A stretch of 21,714 nt of DNA from DASSTJ01 sp035707965 (GCA_035707965.1 DASSTJ010000153.1:1-21714); one strand, 5' to 3'; shown: positions 13,655 to 21,390, counted from the first letter of the stretch. The notes: generated by a model from the sequence alone, not told the origin. Made by a program: numbers and translations.

Positions 13655-14440
13655 GTGACGTCTGGCCCGCTGCTCACCTCCGCCCAGCTGCGGACGGTGC
13701 TGGGACTCGTCCTGGCCGGCGTGGTGGGGCTTCTGGTGTGGCGACTGCCCACCGCGCTGGGGGACAGCGGCCTGCTGTACCCGCCGCTCCCTGCCGACGC
13801 GCGGAGCTCGAGGCTCCTTCCGCCGGTCGAGGTCGTGTCGAGCGGCCCGCACGTCTTCCGTGACACGCTGCCGGGTGGCTCCCCGGTGACCTACGACCCG
13901 TGCCGGCCGGTGCACTACGTGGTCAGCACGTCGTCCCTGCCGACCGGCGGTCCGGGGCTCGTGCACGAGGCGATGGACATGCTCAGCGGGGCCACGGGGC
14001 TGGTGTTCGTCGACGACGGGCTGACCGACGAGCGGCTCTCGGAGCACCGCAAGGCCGTCGACGTCCCGCGGTACGGCAACCGGTGGTCGCCGGTGCTCAT
14101 CGGGTGGTCCGACGCAGCCGGCTATCCCGCGCTCGCCGGCGACGTGGCCGGCGTGGGTGGCAGCACGATGGTCACGCCCCGCGGACCGGCGTCCGCTCGG
14201 TTGGTGAGCGGTCAGGTGGCGCTGGACGCCGACGTCTTCGACGCGCTCGCCCGCAGCGGTGCGGTGGAGCAGCAGCGCGCGATCGTACTGCACGAGCTGG
14301 CGCACGTTGTCGGTCTCGGGCACGTGAACGCGACGACCGAGCTGATGTACCCGAGCACGAGCACCCAGGCGCGGTTCGGGCCCGGCGACCTGGAGGGCTT
14401 GGCGGTGCTCGGGCAGGGCGTCTGCCACACCGACATGTGA
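13655..14440 (+). CDS. Membrane-anchored matrixin-like zinc metalloprotease
   Basis: This 261-residue protein has one hydrophobic segment near the N-terminus (LRTVLGLVLAGVVGLLVW, 12-29), an anchor or uncleaved signal. The C-terminal part contains the full metzincin zinc motif HELAHVVGLGH (213-223, ligands H213, H217 and H223, base E214) and a Met-turn LMYPS with M231. Before it, PVTYDPCRPVHYVVS and ALDADVF resemble the substrate-cleft strands of matrixin domains (M10A). Cysteines near residue 87 and at the end (GVCHTDM) could form a disulfide outside the cell. No propeptide cysteine switch is obvious. The GTG at 13655 has only a distant purine run. Targets are unknown; surface or extracellular proteins are likely. 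Confidence 0.83.
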   Translation: MTSGPLLTSAQLRTVLGLVLAGVVGLLVWRLPTALGDSGLLYPPLPADARSSRLLPPVEVVSSGPHVFRDTLPGGSPVTYDPCRPVHYVVSTSSLPTGGPGLVHEAMDMLSGATGLVFVDDGLTDERLSEHRKAVDVPRYGNRWSPVLIGWSDAAGYPALAGDVAGVGGSTMVTPRGPASARLVSGQVALDADVFDALARSGAVEQQRAIVLHELAHVVGLGHVNATTELMYPSTSTQARFGPGDLEGLAVLGQGVCHTDM

Positions 14441-14510
14441 CGCAGCGTCGCCCCCACGCGTCCCTGCCGCCCCAGAGGCCGTCCGTTATCGGATCGTGAC
14501 CGCCAAGTCC

Positions 14511-14545
14511 TTGCGATGAAATATTAAGGGCGCTTTGCTAATAAA
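14511..14545 (+). promoter_or_regulatory. AT-rich control region of the amino-sugar operon
   Basis: In very GC-rich surroundings this stretch stands out, with TGAAATATTAAG and TTTGCTAATAAA. It contains TATTA (14522-14526) and TAATA (14539-14543) as an inverted pair. TATTAA could serve as a -10 box, with GTGACC (14497-14502) as a weak -35 at 19-bp spacing. AAGGGCGCTT (14526-14535) vaguely resembles a LacI-family operator core. The region lies about 85 bp before the binding-protein start, so promoter plus operator is the likely content. Confidence 0.5.
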
Positions 14546-14629
14546 CGCCAGAACGCGGTGGGGGTCGGAGTTCTCAGGCATCCACGGCGCCCGTCGTCCG
14601 ACGGTCGTCCGGTACTCGGGAGGAACCAC

Positions 14630-15904
14630 GTGAAGAGCACCACCCGGTTGGCCGCCCTCGGCGTCGTGGCTGCCCTGGCCATGACCGCGTGCGGCGGGAG
14701 CAGCGACGACGCGACGAGCACCAGCCAGAACGCGGGAGCCAAGGTACGGCTCTGGCTCGTCGGCACCGACACGCCGCAGGACGTGCGGGACTACGCCGTC
14801 GCCGAGTTCAAGAAGCAGCACCCCACGTCCGAGCTCGTCATCGAGGAGCAGGTCTGGGACGGTCTCGTCGACAAGCTGACCACCTCGCTCTCAGGGTCCG
14901 ACAGCCCGGACGTCGTCGAGGCCGGCAACACGCAGGCCGTGGCCTTCACCTCGGCAGGCGCCTTCGAGGACATCACCGACAAGAAGGCCGAGCTCGGTGG
15001 AGACGACCTGCTCAAGGGCTTCGTCGACGCCGGGACGTACGACGGCAAGCTGTACGCGGCGCCGTACTACGCGGGCTCGCGTCTTGTCTTCTACCGCAAA
15101 GACCTGTTCGCCAAGGCGGGCATCTCCGTGCCCCAGACCTTGGACGAGTACGTCGCCGACGGCGCCAGGCTCAAGCAGGCATCCGGCAAGAAGAACTTCT
15201 CGGGCATCTACTTCCCCGGCCAGGACTGGCGCAACGCGCTGCCCTACATCTGGGCAGCAGGCGGGGACCTGGCGGTGCAGAAGGACGGGAAGTGGCAAGG
15301 GGCCCTGTCGACGCCCGAGTCGGTGGCCGGCCTGAGGCAGGTGCAGAAGGTCATGAACGAGGCGTCGGGCGCGGCGAAGGACGGCAACGAGACGAACCCG
15401 CAGGTTCCCTACTGCGCCGGTGAGATCGGGATGCTCTCGGCGCCGGGCTGGGTGAAGGGCTCGATCCTCGCCGCGGACGGCGGCTGCCCCAAGGCCGAGG
15501 CGAACCTGGGCGTCTTCGCGTTGCCGGGGGCGACGCCGGAAGAGACCGCGCCCATCTTCCTCGGCGGGTCCAACGTCGCGATCGCCGCGAAGTCCAAGCA
15601 CAAGGACCTGGCGTACGACGTCCTCAAGATCCTCCTGAGCGACGGCTACCAGACGAAGATGGCGCAGGCTGGCCTCATCCCCGCCAAGACCAGCCTCTTC
15701 AGCGCCCTCGGCGGTGATGACGTGGCGCAGGCCATCGCCAAGGCCGCGAGCAACACGCGATCTACGCCGGCGGCGCCGGGCTGGGCGAACGTCGAGTCCG
15801 ACAAGATCCTCGAGGACCTCTTCGTCAACATCGCTCGGGGTGGAGACGTCGCCTCGCTCGCGGCCGCGGCCGACGAGAAGATCACCGCGGCGCTCAACCG
15901 CTGA
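14630..15904 (+). CDS. ABC sugar importer, substrate-binding lipoprotein (CUT1)
   Basis: This 424-residue protein begins at the GTG at 14630, fixed by GGGAGGA 5 bp upstream. A lipoprotein signal ends at MTAC (C21), followed by a Gly/Ser/Asp linker. The mature part is a family 1 extracellular solute-binding protein: KVRLWLVGTDTPQDV, later DVVEAGNTQAVAF, LYAAPYYAGSRLVFYRKDLF, GIYFPGQDWRNALPYIWAAGG and NVAIAAKSKHKDLAYDVLK. These are typical of oligosaccharide binders related to chitobiose/GlcNAc-binding NgcE and other CUT1 proteins. It is first in the operon and captures the sugar outside the membrane. The downstream NagB, ROK and GH3 genes argue for a GlcNAc-containing oligosaccharide, either chitin or cell-wall fragments. 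The substrate itself is inferred. Confidence 0.9.
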   Translation: MKSTTRLAALGVVAALAMTACGGSSDDATSTSQNAGAKVRLWLVGTDTPQDVRDYAVAEFKKQHPTSELVIEEQVWDGLVDKLTTSLSGSDSPDVVEAGNTQAVAFTSAGAFEDITDKKAELGGDDLLKGFVDAGTYDGKLYAAPYYAGSRLVFYRKDLFAKAGISVPQTLDEYVADGARLKQASGKKNFSGIYFPGQDWRNALPYIWAAGGDLAVQKDGKWQGALSTPESVAGLRQVQKVMNEASGAAKDGNETNPQVPYCAGEIGMLSAPGWVKGSILAADGGCPKAEANLGVFALPGATPEETAPIFLGGSNVAIAAKSKHKDLAYDVLKILLSDGYQTKMAQAGLIPAKTSLFSALGGDDVAQAIAKAASNTRSTPAAPGWANVESDKILEDLFVNIARGGDVASLAAAADEKITAALNR

Positions 15905-15926
15905 CCGGCTCGAGATGAGACCGGCT

Positions 15927-15967
15927 CGGCCGGTCGAGCGGGCACCGGGCGCCTGCTCGACCGGCCG
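15927..15967 (+). promoter_or_regulatory. Strong intercistronic hairpin between binding protein and permease
   Basis: Arms 15927-15943 and 15951-15967 pair at 16 of 17 positions around a 7-base loop, in the 130-bp gap inside the operon. It has no T-run. Hairpins at this place in other sugar-import operons (malE-malF is the known case) protect the upstream mRNA or cause partial termination, so that binding protein is made in excess of permease. Confidence 0.65.
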
Positions 15968-16034
15968 GCCTCGACCGCGGGGCGACGAGCGCGCCTGGGC
16001 AGGCGTCCGACGCGACATAGGAGAAGGAGGGCCC

Positions 16035-16973
16035 GTGGCCACAGCGACCCGGGTGGAAGCGCCGCACCGGCCGGGCGCTCGCTTCCCCAGGCCCAGCCCG
16101 CCGCTGCCCCTGTTGCTGCTGGCGCCGGCCAGCGTGGTCCTGCTGGTCCTGACCGGCTACCCGCTGATCAAGCTCGTCATCACCTCGACGCAGAAGTACG
16201 GCAGGGCCCAGGTCTTCGGCCAGCCGCCGGAGTTCGTGGGCCTGGACAACTACCGACAGGTGCTCACCGACTCGTACTTCTGGACGGTGCTCGGCCGCAG
16301 TATCGCGTTCTGCGCCGTCAACGTCCTGCTGACCATGGCGTTGGGGACGCTCGTGGCGCTGCTGCTCACGCACCTCGGGCGAGCGATGCGGCTGACCGTC
16401 ACCGTCGGTCTGCTGTTCGCGTGGGCCATGCCGCCACTCGCTGCGATCGTCATCTGGGGCTGGATGTTCGACACCCAGTACGGCGTGGTCAACTGGCTGC
16501 TCACGAACGTCGGCCTCGACTACCAGGGGCACTCCTGGCTGATCAACCCGGTGTCGTTCTTCGCGGTCGCCACCGTGATCATCGTGTGGCAGTCGGTGCC
16601 GTTCGTGGCGTTCACGCTGTATGCCGCGCTGAGCCAGGTTCCCGGTGACGTCATGGAGGCCGCGGAGATCGACGGCGCCAACGGGCGCCAGCGCTTCCGG
16701 CACATCACGATCGCCTTCATCCGACCGGTGCTGCTGCTCGTGACGGTGCTCCAGGTGATCTGGGACCTGAGGGTCTTCACGCAGATCTTCGCCCTGCAGG
16801 ACCAGGGTGGCATCACCGCCAAGACCGCCACGATCGGCGTGTACATCTACCAGGTGGGCATCGCCCAGGGGCGGTTCGACATGGGCAGCGCGATCGCCGT
16901 CCTCATGGTCGTCATCATGCTCGTCGCGTCGGGCTTCTACGTCCGCCAGATCCTCAAGCAGGAGGAGCTGTGA
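16035..16973 (+). CDS. ABC sugar importer permease 1 (CUT1, MalF-type)
   Basis: This 312-residue inner-membrane protein begins at the GTG at 16035 after GAGAAGGAGG; the open frame extends upstream but carries no ribosome site. The first membrane helix lies at about 24-46 (PLLLLAPASVVLLVLTGYPL), followed by five more. The cytoplasmic EAA loop that docks the ATPase is EAAEIDGANGRQRFRHITIAF, from residue 208. YPLIKLVITS and FVGLDNYRQVL before helix 2 are typical of MalF-type CUT1 subunits. It overlaps the next permease by four bases (GTGA), so they are translationally coupled and form the heterodimeric channel. No ATPase gene is in the operon. Confidence 0.92.
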   Translation: MATATRVEAPHRPGARFPRPSPPLPLLLLAPASVVLLVLTGYPLIKLVITSTQKYGRAQVFGQPPEFVGLDNYRQVLTDSYFWTVLGRSIAFCAVNVLLTMALGTLVALLLTHLGRAMRLTVTVGLLFAWAMPPLAAIVIWGWMFDTQYGVVNWLLTNVGLDYQGHSWLINPVSFFAVATVIIVWQSVPFVAFTLYAALSQVPGDVMEAAEIDGANGRQRFRHITIAFIRPVLLLVTVLQVIWDLRVFTQIFALQDQGGITAKTATIGVYIYQVGIAQGRFDMGSAIAVLMVVIMLVASGFYVRQILKQEEL

Positions 16974-17914
16974 CCGCGCCGACCACCACCGTGGCCGACC
17001 TCGTGCCCGCCGGCCCGCGCCGGTCCGGAGCCGCCGGCCGCACTGCCCGGACGCCTGCCGGGCGACGCCGAGGCGGTCGCACCCTGGCCGGCCGGCTCGT
17101 GGTGAACGCGGCGGCGGTCGTGGTCTTCGCGGCCTCCATGTTCCCGGTCTACTGGATGGTCACCACGTCGCTGCTGCCCAACCGACTGGTCCGACGTCCG
17201 GACCCGTTGTTCGTGCCGGTCGAGCCCACCCTCAGCAACTACCACCGCGTGATCGTCGACGAGAGCCAGTTCCCCTTCCTCGACGCGCTGCGCAACAGCC
17301 TGGCCGTCACCCTCCTCACCGTCGTGGGTGCGCTGCTTCTCGCCCTGCTCGCCGCGCTGGCGTTGACGCGCTACCGCTTCCGGGGCCGACGCTGGTTCAT
17401 CCTCGTCATCCTCGCCGTCCAGATGCTGCCCGGCGAGGCGATGATCCTGTCGATCTACCACCTGCTCGACGGATGGGACCTGACGAACACCATCATCGGC
17501 CTGACCATCGTCTACATCGCCGCGGTGCTGCCCTTCACGATCTGGACTCTTCGTGGCTTCATCGCCGGCGTGCCGGTCGAGCTCGAGGAGGCGGCGATGG
17601 TCGACGGCTGCAGCCGCTTCTCGGCCTACCGGCGCGTGACCTTCCCGCTGGTCGCACCGGGCCTCGTGGCAACCGGGGTGTTCGCCTTCATCCAGGCGTG
17701 GAACGAGTTCGTCACCGCGCTGGTGCTGATGAACCGGCCGGAGAACCTCACGCTGCCCGTCTGGCTGCGCTCCTTCAACAAGGTCAATGCGGGAACGGAC
17801 TGGGCCGGCATCATGGCGGGCTCCACGCTCATGACGATCCCGGTCGTCATCTTCTTCCTCGCCGTGCAGAGCCGGATGAGCGCCGGCATCGTGCAGGGCG
17901 CGGTGAAGGGCTGA
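16970..17914 (+). CDS. ABC sugar importer permease 2 (CUT1, MalG-type)
   Basis: This 314-residue membrane protein starts at a GTG that overlaps the previous stop. A basic N-terminus of ~40 residues, rich in Arg, Gly and Pro and longer than usual, leads to the first helix (VVFAASMFPVYWMVTTSLLP). Five more helices follow. The EAA loop is EAAMVDGCSRFSAYRRVTFPL, from residue 207, and FAFIQAWNEFVTALVL near 238-253 is the conserved MalG-type segment. It pairs with permease 1 and ends one base before the GH3 gene begins, which ties import to intracellular cleavage. Confidence 0.92.
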   Translation: MTAPTTTVADLVPAGPRRSGAAGRTARTPAGRRRGGRTLAGRLVVNAAAVVVFAASMFPVYWMVTTSLLPNRLVRRPDPLFVPVEPTLSNYHRVIVDESQFPFLDALRNSLAVTLLTVVGALLLALLAALALTRYRFRGRRWFILVILAVQMLPGEAMILSIYHLLDGWDLTNTIIGLTIVYIAAVLPFTIWTLRGFIAGVPVELEEAAMVDGCSRFSAYRRVTFPLVAPGLVATGVFAFIQAWNEFVTALVLMNRPENLTLPVWLRSFNKVNAGTDWAGIMAGSTLMTIPVVIFFLAVQSRMSAGIVQGAVKG

Positions 17915-17915
17915 C

Positions 17916-19439
17916 GTGGACGAGCTGACACGGTTGGCGCTCGCGGTCCTGCAGAGCGCCTTCGCCGGCCCCTCGGTGCCCGACTGGGTGCGCCGACGAC
18001 TGGACGACGGACTCGGGTCGCTCTGCCTCTTCGGGTCGAACGTCGAGAGCGTGGAGCAGCTGACGAGCCTGAACGCCGAGCTCCACGCACGAGCGCCGCA
18101 CCTCATCACGGCGACCGACGAGGAGGGCGGGGACGTCACCCGGCTGCACATGCGCAGGGGCAGCGAGCAGCCCGGCAACGCGGCGTTGGGATCGGCCGAC
18201 GACCCACGGCTGACACGCAGCGTGGCGGCAGCCATCGGGGCCGAGCTGCGCCTGGCGGGTGTCGACCTCGACCTCGCGCCCGTCGTCGACGTCAACAGCA
18301 ACCCGGACAACCCGGTGATCGGGGTGCGCAGCTTCGGTGCCGAGCCGCAGCACGTCGCGCGGCACGCCTCCGCCTACGTCCACGGTCTGCAGGAAGCTGG
18401 CGTCGGCGCGTGCGTGAAGCACTTCCCGGGGCACGGAGACACGGCGGTCGACTCGCACCTGGGGCTGCCGACCGTCGACGCGCCGATCGAGGTGCTGCAG
18501 CAGCGCGAGCTGGTGCCCTTCGCCGCCTCGGTGGCGGCGCAGACGGTCGCGGTCATGACGTCCCACGTCGTGGTGCCGGCGCTCGACCCCCGGCTGCCCG
18601 CGACGCTCAGTGCGCCGGTGCTGCGCCTCCTGCGCGAGGGCCCGTCGTCCGGCGGCCTCGGGTTCGATGGCCTCGTCGTCAGCGACGCGCTCGACATGCG
18701 GGGTGCGTGGGAGGGCCGGGGTGAGCCTGCAGCCGCGGTCCTCGCGCTCGGCGCCGGCTGCGACCTGCTCTGCCTGGGCCCCGACAAGGACGCTGACCAC
18801 ACCGACGCCGTCGTGCGCGGGATCCTGGACGCCGTTCGGCGGGGTGAGCTGCCCGCCGAGCGGCTCGCCGACGCGGCCAGCCGGGTCGCCAGGGCCGTCG
18901 AGCGCATCCGCGACCTGCAGGCGGGCGCCGAGATCGGGGGCCAGCCGGAGGCGGGGCGGCAGGCGGCACGGGCCGCTCTGCGCCGCAGCGGCAGCACACC
19001 TCCGCTGAAGGAGGCGACCGTGCTCCGCTTCGCCGGCAGCACGAATGTCGCTGTCGGTGTCGTGCCCTGGGGCTCGGTCGACTCCGGCGAGGTCCTCCGG
19101 CCGGAGGTCGTCGTGGACGTCGAGCCGGACGTCGACCTCGACTCGGTGCTCACCCGCGCCGCTGGTCGTCCGGTCGTCGCGCTCGTGCGTGAGCTGCACC
19201 GCCACCCGGCGGTCGGTGCCCTGGTGCAGGCGCTGGCGAACCGCCGTCCGGACGTCGTGGTCGTCGAGACCGGCTGGCCCGGTGAGGCGCCCCTGCCCGG
19301 CGCCGCGTCCCTGGTGACGTTCGGGGCGTCCCGAGCGAACCTGGCGGCCGCTGACCTGGCCCTCGCCGACGGGTGGACGACGGCCGACGGGCGGACGACG
19401 GCTGACGGGCGGACGACGGCTGACGGGCGGACGACGTGA
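17916..19439 (+). CDS. GH3 beta-N-acetylhexosaminidase (NagZ-like), cytoplasmic
   Basis: This 507-residue protein has no signal peptide. The TIM barrel (1-~335) carries KHFPGHGDTAVDSH (168-181), the His/Asp dyad motif of NagZ-type GH3 enzymes, and GLVVSDALDM with nucleophile D257. ATDEEGGDVTRL (66-77) and VDLDLAPVVDVNSNP (about 112-126) are also family marks. A second alpha/beta domain (~365-485) follows, as in two-domain Gram-positive members. It should remove terminal beta-GlcNAc from imported chitin or muropeptide fragments. A related actinobacterial GH3 enzyme (Cellulomonas fimi Nag3) was reported to work as a phosphorylase, so GlcNAc-1-phosphate is a possible product. The C-terminus ends in the repeat ADGRTT, and the last codons overlap the ROK start. 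Confidence 0.92.
   Translation: MDELTRLALAVLQSAFAGPSVPDWVRRRLDDGLGSLCLFGSNVESVEQLTSLNAELHARAPHLITATDEEGGDVTRLHMRRGSEQPGNAALGSADDPRLTRSVAAAIGAELRLAGVDLDLAPVVDVNSNPDNPVIGVRSFGAEPQHVARHASAYVHGLQEAGVGACVKHFPGHGDTAVDSHLGLPTVDAPIEVLQQRELVPFAASVAAQTVAVMTSHVVVPALDPRLPATLSAPVLRLLREGPSSGGLGFDGLVVSDALDMRGAWEGRGEPAAAVLALGAGCDLLCLGPDKDADHTDAVVRGILDAVRRGELPAERLADAASRVARAVERIRDLQAGAEIGGQPEAGRQAARAALRRSGSTPPLKEATVLRFAGSTNVAVGVVPWGSVDSGEVLRPEVVVDVEPDVDLDSVLTRAAGRPVVALVRELHRHPAVGALVQALANRRPDVVVVETGWPGEAPLPGAASLVTFGASRANLAAADLALADGWTTADGRTTADGRTTADGRTT
19368..19436 (+). repeat. 18-bp tandem repeat at the end of the GH3 gene
   Basis: Units at 19368-19385, 19386-19403, 19404-19421 and a partial one at 19422-19436 share GACGGGCGGACGACGGCT, with two changes in the first unit (T for C, final C). 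The two middle units are identical. Each unit encodes Asp-Gly-Arg/Trp-Thr-Thr-Ala. The last unit runs into the GH3 stop and supplies the G of the GTG start of the ROK gene. Gain or loss of a unit would keep both frames. Confidence 0.9.
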
Positions 19440-20506
19440 GCACGGCCAGCGCCCCGCCGTCGGGGACGGCGCTCATACCGCAACGCCTCGTGGCCGGCGT
19501 CGACATCGGGGGGTCGAAGGTGCTCGCCGTCGCCATGGACGAGCACCGCCAGGTGCGCGCTCGCGTGCGACTGCGGACAGCGCGAGGTGCGGACGGCGTC
19601 GTGCAGTCGGCCGCCCGAGCCGTCGACGCCCTCGTGCACCGGTTGGTGGTCCGCGGCGCCATCGGCAGCGGAGCGGCACCGGGCCACGGGGTCCCCGAGC
19701 TGGACGTCGTCGGCGTCGGGGTGCCAGGGCTGGTGGAGCCGGGCACGGGACGCGTCTCCCACGCCGTCAACCTGGACCTGGGCGACGAGCCCATCGACCT
19801 TGGCGGGTCGCTCGCCGAGCGGCTGGGAGTGCGTGTCGTGGTCGAGAACGACGTCAACGTGGCGGCCGTGGGGGCGGCCCGCCTCCTGGCGCTGGAGGAC
19901 GCGGACCTGGCCTACCTCAGCATCGGCACGGGCCTGGCGGCCGGTCTGGTCACCGGGGGGCGCCTGCGACGGGGCGCCCGGGGCGCTGCCGGTGAGATCG
20001 GCCACGTGCCGGTGGACCCGGCCGGGCCGCTCTGCAGCTGCGGCCAGCGCGGGTGCCTCGAGACGCTGGCCTCGGGTTCGGCCATCGCGGCCGCGTGGCC
20101 GACCGCCGTCGGCACCTCCTCGGCCAACGCGCTGTTCGACGCAGCGGACGCCGGGGACGGGGCAGCGCTCGTGGTGCGTGACCGGTTCGCCGCTCACGTC
20201 GCCGCGGCGGTGCGGCTGCTGGTGCTGACGTGCGATGTCGAGACGGTGGTGCTCGGCGGGGGTGTGACCGACCTGGGTGACCGGCTGCTCACCGCGGTGA
20301 CGGCGGCACTTCGCCACGCCGCCGACGTCGCACCGTTCCTCGCCGCACTCGACCTGCCCGAGCGCGTGGCGATCATCCCGCCCGGGTCGGACGTCGCCGC
20401 CCTGGGCGCCGCGATCGTGGGTGCGTCGTCGTCGGCGGCCCGTGCCGCCACGCGACACCTCGAGAAGGCGAGCACCAGCAGCGAAGGAGTGCCGTGGAGG
20501 TCGTGA
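19436..20506 (+). CDS. ROK family sugar kinase (probable N-acetylglucosamine kinase)
   Basis: This 356-residue protein has the ROK kinase core: GVDIGGSK (21-28) for ATP, ENDVN with catalytic D139, and EIGHVPV with H190. The zinc motif CSCGQRGCLE (200-209) follows. There is no N-terminal helix-turn-helix, so it is an enzyme and not a ROK repressor. The first ~18 residues are an extra Ser/Pro-rich lead. The GTG start overlaps the GH3 stop, and the end overlaps nagB by 13 bases. Context between GH3 hexosaminidase and NagB favours phosphorylation of GlcNAc to GlcNAc-6-phosphate; glucokinase or N-acetylmannosamine kinase are the alternatives. Segment 75-85 (GSGAAPGHGVP) looks like a local insertion. 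Confidence 0.88.
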   Translation: MSTASAPPSGTALIPQRLVAGVDIGGSKVLAVAMDEHRQVRARVRLRTARGADGVVQSAARAVDALVHRLVVRGAIGSGAAPGHGVPELDVVGVGVPGLVEPGTGRVSHAVNLDLGDEPIDLGGSLAERLGVRVVVENDVNVAAVGAARLLALEDADLAYLSIGTGLAAGLVTGGRLRRGARGAAGEIGHVPVDPAGPLCSCGQRGCLETLASGSAIAAAWPTAVGTSSANALFDAADAGDGAALVVRDRFAAHVAAAVRLLVLTCDVETVVLGGGVTDLGDRLLTAVTAALRHAADVAPFLAALDLPERVAIIPPGSDVAALGAAIVGASSSAARAATRHLEKASTSSEGVPWRS

Positions 20507-21276
20507 TCCTGCCCGACGCGGCAGCGGTGGCCGGGCTCGCGGCCGACGCGGTCGAGGCGCTGCTGACCCGGCGTCCGGACGCGGTGCTGGGACTCGCGAC
20601 CGGCTCGAGCCCGCTCGGCGTCTACGACGAGCTCGCGGTGCGCTGCGCCGCTGGACGGGTGTCGTTCTCGCAGGCCACCGCGTTCCTCCTCGACGAGTAC
20701 GTGGGTCTGCCGAGCAGCCACCCGCAGTCGTACCGCCAGGTCATCGCGCGTGAGCTCGCCCAATGGGTCGACATCCGCTCGGCGGCCGTGCACGGACCTG
20801 ACGGCAGCGCGTCCGACCTGCCCGCGGCGTGCCGCCGGTACGAGCAGGCCATCGCGGATGCCGGCGGCGTCGACCTGCAGCTGCTCGGCATCGGGAGCGA
20901 CGGGCACGTCGCGTTCAACGAGCCGAGCTCGTCGTTGGCGTCCCGCACGCGTCTGAAGACCCTGACCGAGCAGACGCGCCAGGACAACGCGCGGTTCTTC
21001 GGCACCCGGGAGGAGGTGCCGCACCACGTGCTGACGCAGGGGTTGGGCACGGTCAGCGAAGCCCGGCACGTCGTGCTCCTCGCGACGGGCGCCGGCAAGG
21101 CGCCCGCCGTGCGCGCCATGGTCGAGGGGCCGGTGAGCGCGATGTGCCCCGCCTCGGTGCTGCAGCTGCACCCGCACGCGTCGGTCCTGCTCGACGAGGA
21201 CGCCGCGCGCGACCTCGCGCTGGCGGACTACTTCCGCGAGACGTGGGCCGCGAAACCGGACTGGCAGGGCCTCTAG
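20494..21276 (+). CDS. nagB: Glucosamine-6-phosphate deaminase
   Basis: This 260-residue protein matches NagB, which converts glucosamine-6-phosphate to fructose-6-phosphate and ammonia. Seen: LATGSSPLGVYDEL (34-47) binding phosphate, FLLDEYVGL with D67 (general base), and LGIGSDGHVAFNEP with D136, H138 and E143. All sit five positions before their E. coli counterparts (72, 141, 143 and 148). HHVLTQGLGTV and LATGAGKAPAV complete the site. The GTG start is set by GAAGGAG and lies inside the end of the ROK gene, giving translational coupling. It is the last enzyme of the operon and feeds glycolysis. NagA, which must supply its substrate from GlcNAc-6-phosphate, is not in the window. Confidence 0.95.
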   Translation: MEVVILPDAAAVAGLAADAVEALLTRRPDAVLGLATGSSPLGVYDELAVRCAAGRVSFSQATAFLLDEYVGLPSSHPQSYRQVIARELAQWVDIRSAAVHGPDGSASDLPAACRRYEQAIADAGGVDLQLLGIGSDGHVAFNEPSSSLASRTRLKTLTEQTRQDNARFFGTREEVPHHVLTQGLGTVSEARHVVLLATGAGKAPAVRAMVEGPVSAMCPASVLQLHPHASVLLDEDAARDLALADYFRETWAAKPDWQGL

Positions 21277-21336
21277 GCGCGCCGCCCGCGCCCGGACGTC
21301 TGCAGGTGGGCGACTCGCACCTGTTTGACACCGTCT

Positions 21337-21380
21337 GTTCGCTCCCCGGAGGGTGGGAGAGCAACTGGTCTCTACCGAAC
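21337..21380 (+). promoter_or_regulatory. Possible structured leader with DasR-like half site
   Basis: GTTCG (21337-21341) pairs with CGAAC (21376-21380). Inside, AGAG (21358-21361) pairs with CTCT (21370-21373), with GGT/ACC next to it. The same stretch contains ACTGGTCT (21364-21371), identical to the left half of the DasR operator consensus; the right half matches poorly (11 of 16 overall). It lies between nagB and the HesB-like gene, just before that gene's ribosome site. Confidence 0.3.
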
Positions 21381-21390
21381 AGGAGCAGTC

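Noticed and set aside
16937..18310. A 457-codon minus-strand frame opposite permease 2 and GH3
   Set aside because: Its sequence is a His/Asp/Gln/Arg-rich shadow of membrane-protein codons. The plus-strand operon explains the region.
19368..19436. CRISPR-like array
   Set aside because: The repeats are directly adjacent with no spacers and lie within a coding frame, so this is a coding tandem repeat.
18374..20458. A 694-codon open frame on the minus strand across the GH3 and ROK genes
   Set aside because: It is a mirror of two strongly supported plus-strand genes. The product is Arg/Ala/Ser-rich without domains, as expected for antisense frames in GC-rich DNA.
21325..21330. TTGACA as a -35 box for the HesB-like gene
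   Set aside because: No TANNNT -10 is found 16-19 bp downstream, so the hexamer alone is not enough for a promoter call.
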